Shown here: one piece after another, positions 5,205-7,779 of the stretch
How the letters are laid out: each line of letters starts with the position of its first letter
How positions within the stretch are numbered: the first letter of the stretch is position 1
Assembly (NCBI GenBank): GCA_017620315.1
Contig: JAFZQQ010000348.1
Location: 1 to 7,779, forward strand
DNA: 7,779 nucleotides
Source: Oscillospiraceae bacterium
GTDB taxonomy: Bacteria > Bacillota > Clostridia > Oscillospirales > Oscillospiraceae
Reading direction: 5' to 3'
Translations under genes and position numbers: made by a program
The notes under the pieces: model-generated
Seen by the model: only the letters and a program-made list of their open reading frames with translations
Databases searched by the model: none
What the model was told of the DNA's origin: nothing

Positions 5205-6455
5205 TCATCCGTTCAGCCACGACTCCATGTACTTCATAAGCGCGTCCTTGTCGCCAGCACGCTTGAAGGAATCGGCAGGCACATCATGCTGACGGCAATA
5301 GTCCTCGATGATACCGTCCACCTGCTTCATCTTTGCGTTAAGGTCTTTGGACGCCGCCGCTTTGCTGCTCATGTCCAGCTTGGAAAGCAGGTCTGCGATC
5401 TGGAAGTCGCTCTTTTCCACTTCCTTGTAGGTCTTGCGCCAGTAGATGCCACTTCCGTCGTTTGCTTTCTCAACGACCTCGGTGGCAATACGGCTTACGC
5501 GAGATAAGGCTTTATCATACATACGGTCTATCGCCTCGGAGAACTTTGCGCCGATCTCTCCGCGCGAGGCGCCGTAGTTATGACCGACCGCCTTTGCGAT
5601 GCCCACCTTGCCAAAACCGACCGCGTCAATTTGGTTGCCGATGCCGATGTCATTCAGCACTCTGGAGAGCTTCCGGCCTGTCGTCTGCATATTGATCAGC
5701 TCGGAAATCGTAACGTCTGCGCCGCCCACGGTCAGCTTTGTCTGGAGCTTGTCAAGATCGGGTGTCTCGCCGCTTCTGACCTGCTTCGCCATTTCTCGTA
5801 CAAGGTCGGTCATCTGATCCTGCATCTTACGCACGTCATCTTCGGTGTAGTTTCCGTTCGTGAAGAAGTCCAGCGAGTCCCGGACAAAGCCCTCGTCTCG
5901 GATGTTGCGATAGCGGAAGTCCTCGTCGTCCGCGAGCTTGGCATAGCTGTTTGCCGCATCAAACAGGAAGTCGCTTTCACGATACAAAAAGCCGTGTGTA
6001 GAAGCGCCGTTCTTCGCGGCTTCGTTTGCGCTTTCGGGGGTATATCCGGGCTGGTTGGTGGTACGCACGAGAAAGCCGTAAACATCTTCGCGTTTGTCGA
6101 TGATCTTCTTCCCATCCACATCGGATACCGCTTGACTGCTCGGCTCAAACCGATCATTGAGGTTGACGGCGTTTTTCAACAAAGAGCCGTCGGCAAACTT
6201 CGCGTTGAGGCTGCTTTCGACCTTCTTGAGCTGTTCGGCGTCCATTTGCAGTCCAGCGCGTTTGGCGGCGACAAATTCGCCCGGAGCCGCATGGATTCGG
6301 TCATTGTCCCGCTGCAAATCCTGCTGGCGCAGCAGATAGGGGCTGGGCGCTCCCTCGTTGATTCCCGGAGCGGGCTTATTCGCGCCGTTACCCACATACA
6401 CGGCGTCGCTGTACCAATGGCCGGAGTTCTGCATCCCGCTGATTTGACTTGACAT
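5205..6455 (-). CDS. Hypothetical protein of 416 residues, cytoplasmic-type
   Basis: A long real gene whose family I do not recognise. The frame opens 16 codons further upstream, but ATG 6455 is chosen because AAGGAGG (6464-6470) is eight bases before it. The protein starts MSSQISGMQNSGHWYSDAVY and has no signal peptide, membrane helix or cysteine pair. It is polar, with many Asp, Lys and Asn residues, and appears mostly helical: an N-terminal low-complexity part to about residue 45, a central part with YGFLVRTTNQPGYTPESANE and DSLDFFTNGNYTEDDVRKMQ, and a C-terminal helical part ending ALMKYMESWLNG. The short ISG-type N-terminus recalls groups of unannotated Clostridia proteins with a disordered start; this is weak. 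A structured leader and spacing of 142 bases separate it from the upstream secreted-protein gene, so it probably has its own control. Confidence 0.85.
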   Translation of the reverse strand: MSSQISGMQNSGHWYSDAVYVGNGANKPAPGINEGAPSPYLLRQQDLQRDNDRIHAAPGEFVAAKRAGLQMDAEQLKKVESSLNAKFADGSLLKNAVNLNDRFEPSSQAVSDVDGKKIIDKREDVYGFLVRTTNQPGYTPESANEAAKNGASTHGFLYRESDFLFDAANSYAKLADDEDFRYRNIRDEGFVRDSLDFFTNGNYTEDDVRKMQDQMTDLVREMAKQVRSGETPDLDKLQTKLTVGGADVTISELINMQTTGRKLSRVLNDIGIGNQIDAVGFGKVGIAKAVGHNYGASRGEIGAKFSEAIDRMYDKALSRVSRIATEVVEKANDGSGIYWRKTYKEVEKSDFQIADLLSKLDMSSKAAASKDLNAKMKQVDGIIEDYCRQHDVPADSFKRAGDKDALMKYMESWLNG

Positions 6456-6597
6456 ACGATTAACCTCCTTGTCAAATAACCCTCTCATGGTTGTTACATC
6501 CAAACCACGAGGCTCATTCCTTAGTCAAACGCAAAACAGTTTTTGCCATATACTATATCGGCAATAACTTCAAAATAATGATCTCCTTTTCTGTTAT
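6456..6597 (-). promoter_or_regulatory. Leader region of the 5205 gene with two dyads
   Basis: On the minus strand this 142-base gap contains a 9-bp dyad with a 3-base loop and one bulge (6543-6564, arms TTGCC-ATAT), then a hairpin with arms at 6481-6492 and 6503-6512 (AACCATGAGAGG with CCTCGTGGTT, 2-base bulge and one G-U pair), just upstream of the SD at 6464-6470. Neither has a T run, so they are not ordinary terminators. A promoter is not clear: TTGAAG followed at 15 bases by TATATG is the best candidate. The dyad could be an operator. Confidence 0.3.
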
Positions 6598-6948
6598 TTA
6601 TGCAGTTTTACTCCGAGACCGTGCGGAGAATGCAATACCACCCAATGTGCCATACACTTTGAGCGTGTAGGTTTTACCATGCTCAACGCTGCTGTATTCT
6701 CCTTTGACCTCAACGTAATCTCTACCTGTTTCCGTCCAAGTCTTCAAAAGGGTGTTGCCAGTCCAGAGCTCCATTGTTACGTTGATTTGCTTGGAATACT
6801 CAATGATTTGTGCGCTGCATTTTGCTGTTGTGCCACTGAAGGTCAAGTTGGGAGAAGATACGCTTTTGAGTGAGTTGCCTGCTGCGTTTACACTAACAGT
6901 AAGCAGTAATGCCAATGCCAAAACTGTTGAGACAACGGTTTTTTTCAA
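6598..6948 (-). CDS. Small secreted protein of unknown function
   Basis: A 116-residue protein with a clear signal peptide: MKKTVVSTVLALALLLTVSV, with cleavage predicted after the VNA motif (about residue 22). The mature part of about 94 residues is Thr/Ser-rich and beta-patterned (NLTFSGTTAKCSAQI, INVTMELWTGNTLLKTW, KTYTLKVYGTLGGIAFSARS), compatible with a small immunoglobulin-like sandwich; one cysteine is present. TTG at 6946-6948 is chosen as the start because AAAGGGGGTGA lies upstream with an eight-base gap from GGGGG; a GTG at 6955-6957, in the same frame, falls within that site and would have no proper spacing. The ribosome binding site is inside a long hairpin (6951-7003). The gene follows the anti-sigma-like gene by about 80 bases in the same direction and may be in its transcript or regulon. 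Confidence 0.82.
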   Translation of the reverse strand: MKKTVVSTVLALALLLTVSVNAAGNSLKSVSSPNLTFSGTTAKCSAQIIEYSKQINVTMELWTGNTLLKTWTETGRDYVEVKGEYSSVEHGKTYTLKVYGTLGGIAFSARSRSKTA

Positions 6949-6950
6949 AT

Positions 6951-7003
6951 GATTCACCCCCTTTCGCCGTTCTATAGGTTAGAACGACGAAAGGGGGTGA
7001 ATT
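6951..7003 (-). promoter_or_regulatory. Long hairpin covering the ribosome binding site of the secreted-protein gene
   Basis: Two arms at 6953-6974 and 6980-7001 form 14 bp, one C/A mismatch and 7 bp more, closed by a 5-base loop; flanking bases (6952/7002, 6951/7003) extend the pairing. On the minus-strand RNA the 3' arm holds AAAGGGGGTGA, the SD of the gene starting at 6948, so the site should be masked when the hairpin forms. The outer arm is a mirrored SD-like sequence, present on both strands. No T run follows on either strand, so it is not an intrinsic terminator. Roles as an RNA switch, processing/stability element, or a small repeat element are all possible. Confidence 0.75.
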
Positions 7004-7027
7004 CAGACACAAGAGAAAACATTTTTT

Positions 7028-7747
7028 CTATTTTGTATGATTTACCAAAGAAACATTTTCTGCTATGTGCAATATAACTGATTTTTCCAAATTGCTATCT
7101 ATGAGTAGCACAATGCCTTGCCTTTCATCTATCCAGATCAAACAACTGCTATGTGCGTTATCTGCCGGATAATAATGACCTTCCATTCCTTTAATGACGC
7201 AGGATTCAGATGCTCGCATCAGTTCATCCTCATAGCCGTCAACTATTATTATAGTATCATCGGAAACGGCTTGATAACAAAACACAAACCCTTCGTTAGT
7301 TTTCTGATTTCTATATATCATTATTCTTTGATTGCCGTCGCTTCCTGCACCGTCTATCTCTTTTTCCAGTTCAATTCCCTCTGGAATCCACTTTAGTTCA
7401 TACTGTGGAAAATACTCTGTCGTTTTGCCAAAGAAGCGGTAAACCACGCTATTCTCATACACTTCACGCACCCACGCAAGCAACGCTGCGCGCGCTTCCG
7501 GGTTTACCGCGAGGAAGATGCTTGCCCCAAGCAGGAACGCGAGGAATACGCTGGCGACGCGGTGCCATATGCGCCTACGCTTGTTGCGGCGCTTATCCAG
7601 AGCCACAAGCGCGTCCATCTTTTCGAGGAAGCTGTCTGAAAACTCATGCTCACCGATGGGGATAGCTTCGGCGGCCTCCACCATTGACGCGCACACCGAG
7701 GCCGCAGCCAATCGCAGATCGTCGTCGGTAAAGCTGTACTGCTTCAT
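7028..7747 (-). CDS. DUF4367-type membrane protein, probable anti-sigma factor
   Basis: A 239-residue protein with a cytoplasmic N-terminal part (residues 1-60, basic end KRRNKRRR at 52-59), one membrane helix (about 62-81, RVASVFLAFLLGASIFLAV), then the segment NPEARAALLAWVREVYENSV typical of DUF4367 proteins, followed by an extracytoplasmic domain (YELKWIPEGIELEKE through IDSNLEKSVILHIAENV). Such proteins usually follow an ECF sigma-factor gene and act as its membrane-bound anti-sigma or co-regulator; that role is known from the family, not seen here. The start ATG overlaps the upstream stop in ATGA, and AAGGAGG (7755-7761) is seven bases before it. The N-terminus MKQYSFTDDDLRLAAASVCA lacks the classic HxxxCxxC zinc motif. 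Confidence 0.85.
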   Translation of the reverse strand: MKQYSFTDDDLRLAAASVCASMVEAAEAIPIGEHEFSDSFLEKMDALVALDKRRNKRRRIWHRVASVFLAFLLGASIFLAVNPEARAALLAWVREVYENSVVYRFFGKTTEYFPQYELKWIPEGIELEKEIDGAGSDGNQRIMIYRNQKTNEGFVFCYQAVSDDTIIIVDGYEDELMRASESCVIKGMEGHYYPADNAHSSCLIWIDERQGIVLLIDSNLEKSVILHIAENVSLVNHTK

Positions 7748-7779
7748 GTGGCGTCCTCCTTCAACCGTTTTTCAAGCGC
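7744..7779 (-). CDS. C-terminal end of an upstream gene, probably an ECF sigma factor (partial)
   Basis: Entering from the right edge on the minus strand, the last codons read ALEKRLKEDAT followed by TGA at 7744-7746, overlapping the ATG of the DUF4367 gene by four bases (ATGA). The visible 11 residues are a charged helical tail of the sort that ends ECF sigma factors after region 4, and an ECF sigma gene is the usual upstream neighbour of a DUF4367 gene. The residues alone do not prove it. Confidence 0.5.
   Translation of the reverse strand, partial: ALEKRLKEDAT

Noticed and set aside
5580..6452. 290-residue + strand open frame
   Set aside because: It lies wholly opposite the 5205-6455 gene, has no ribosome binding site, and its residue pattern is that expected from the reverse strand of a G/C-rich coding region.
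6570..6597. AAGGAG followed by a TTG-started mini-ORF on the minus strand just after the secreted-protein stop
   Set aside because: The frame is only six codons before a stop, so there is no protein evidence; likely chance or leader sequence.
6951..7003. Intrinsic terminator reading of the long palindrome
   Set aside because: Neither strand has a T run after the stem: the minus strand continues with an A-rich coding start and the + strand with mixed bases.
6951..7003. Invertible DNA switch
   Set aside because: The arms are separated by only five bases, too little for an invertible segment with a promoter.

Overview
The window looks like a chromosomal accessory region of a low-to-mid-GC Firmicute, most likely a gut Clostridia (Oscillospiraceae/Lachnospiraceae type). 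The grounds are strong AGGAGG-type Shine-Dalgarno (SD) sites before nearly every gene, TTGACA/TATAAT-like promoters, intrinsic terminators, and families common in that group: DUF2975 paired with a small XRE regulator, a DUF4367 anti-sigma-like protein, a DUF3268-type zinc-finger protein, and the C-terminal part of a clostridial conjugative-element relaxase. All identifications come from reading the sequence; no database search was made.

Layout. Positions 1-203 hold the 3' end of an unrecognised + strand gene, closed by a bidirectional terminator (230-255). Facing it is a compact four-gene minus-strand operon (272-1937): DUF2975 membrane protein, XRE/Cro-type regulator, small membrane-anchored protein and lipoprotein. 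The SD of each of the last three genes lies in the end of the preceding gene. A good sigma-A promoter (1977-2005) drives it. A + strand block follows (2254-5115): zinc-finger protein, sigma-70-like factor and a conserved protein of unknown function; then a second promoter (4031-4059), a hypothetical protein, and a 142-residue ORF matching only the C-terminal region of relaxases. Strong terminators lie at both edges of this block (2084-2122 and 5119-5168). The upstream one is odd, because it sits between divergent genes.

The right part is again on the minus strand: a 416-residue protein of unknown function (5205-6455), a small secreted protein (6598-6948), a DUF4367 membrane protein that looks like an anti-sigma factor (7028-7747), and the last 11 codons of the gene before it, probably its partner ECF sigma factor. 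A long, nearly perfect hairpin (6951-7003) lies before the secreted-protein gene and covers its ribosome binding site.

Functionally, the window is rich in regulators: an XRE repressor with membrane partners, a sigma factor carried by a mobile-element-like block, and a probable sigma/anti-sigma pair next to a secreted product. The most notable points are the hairpin over the ribosome binding site, the relaxase fragment joined to an unrelated ORF by a TAATG overlap, the terminator-bounded + strand block, and the four-gene envelope-linked regulatory operon. No RNA genes, CRISPR array or complete insertion sequence were seen.
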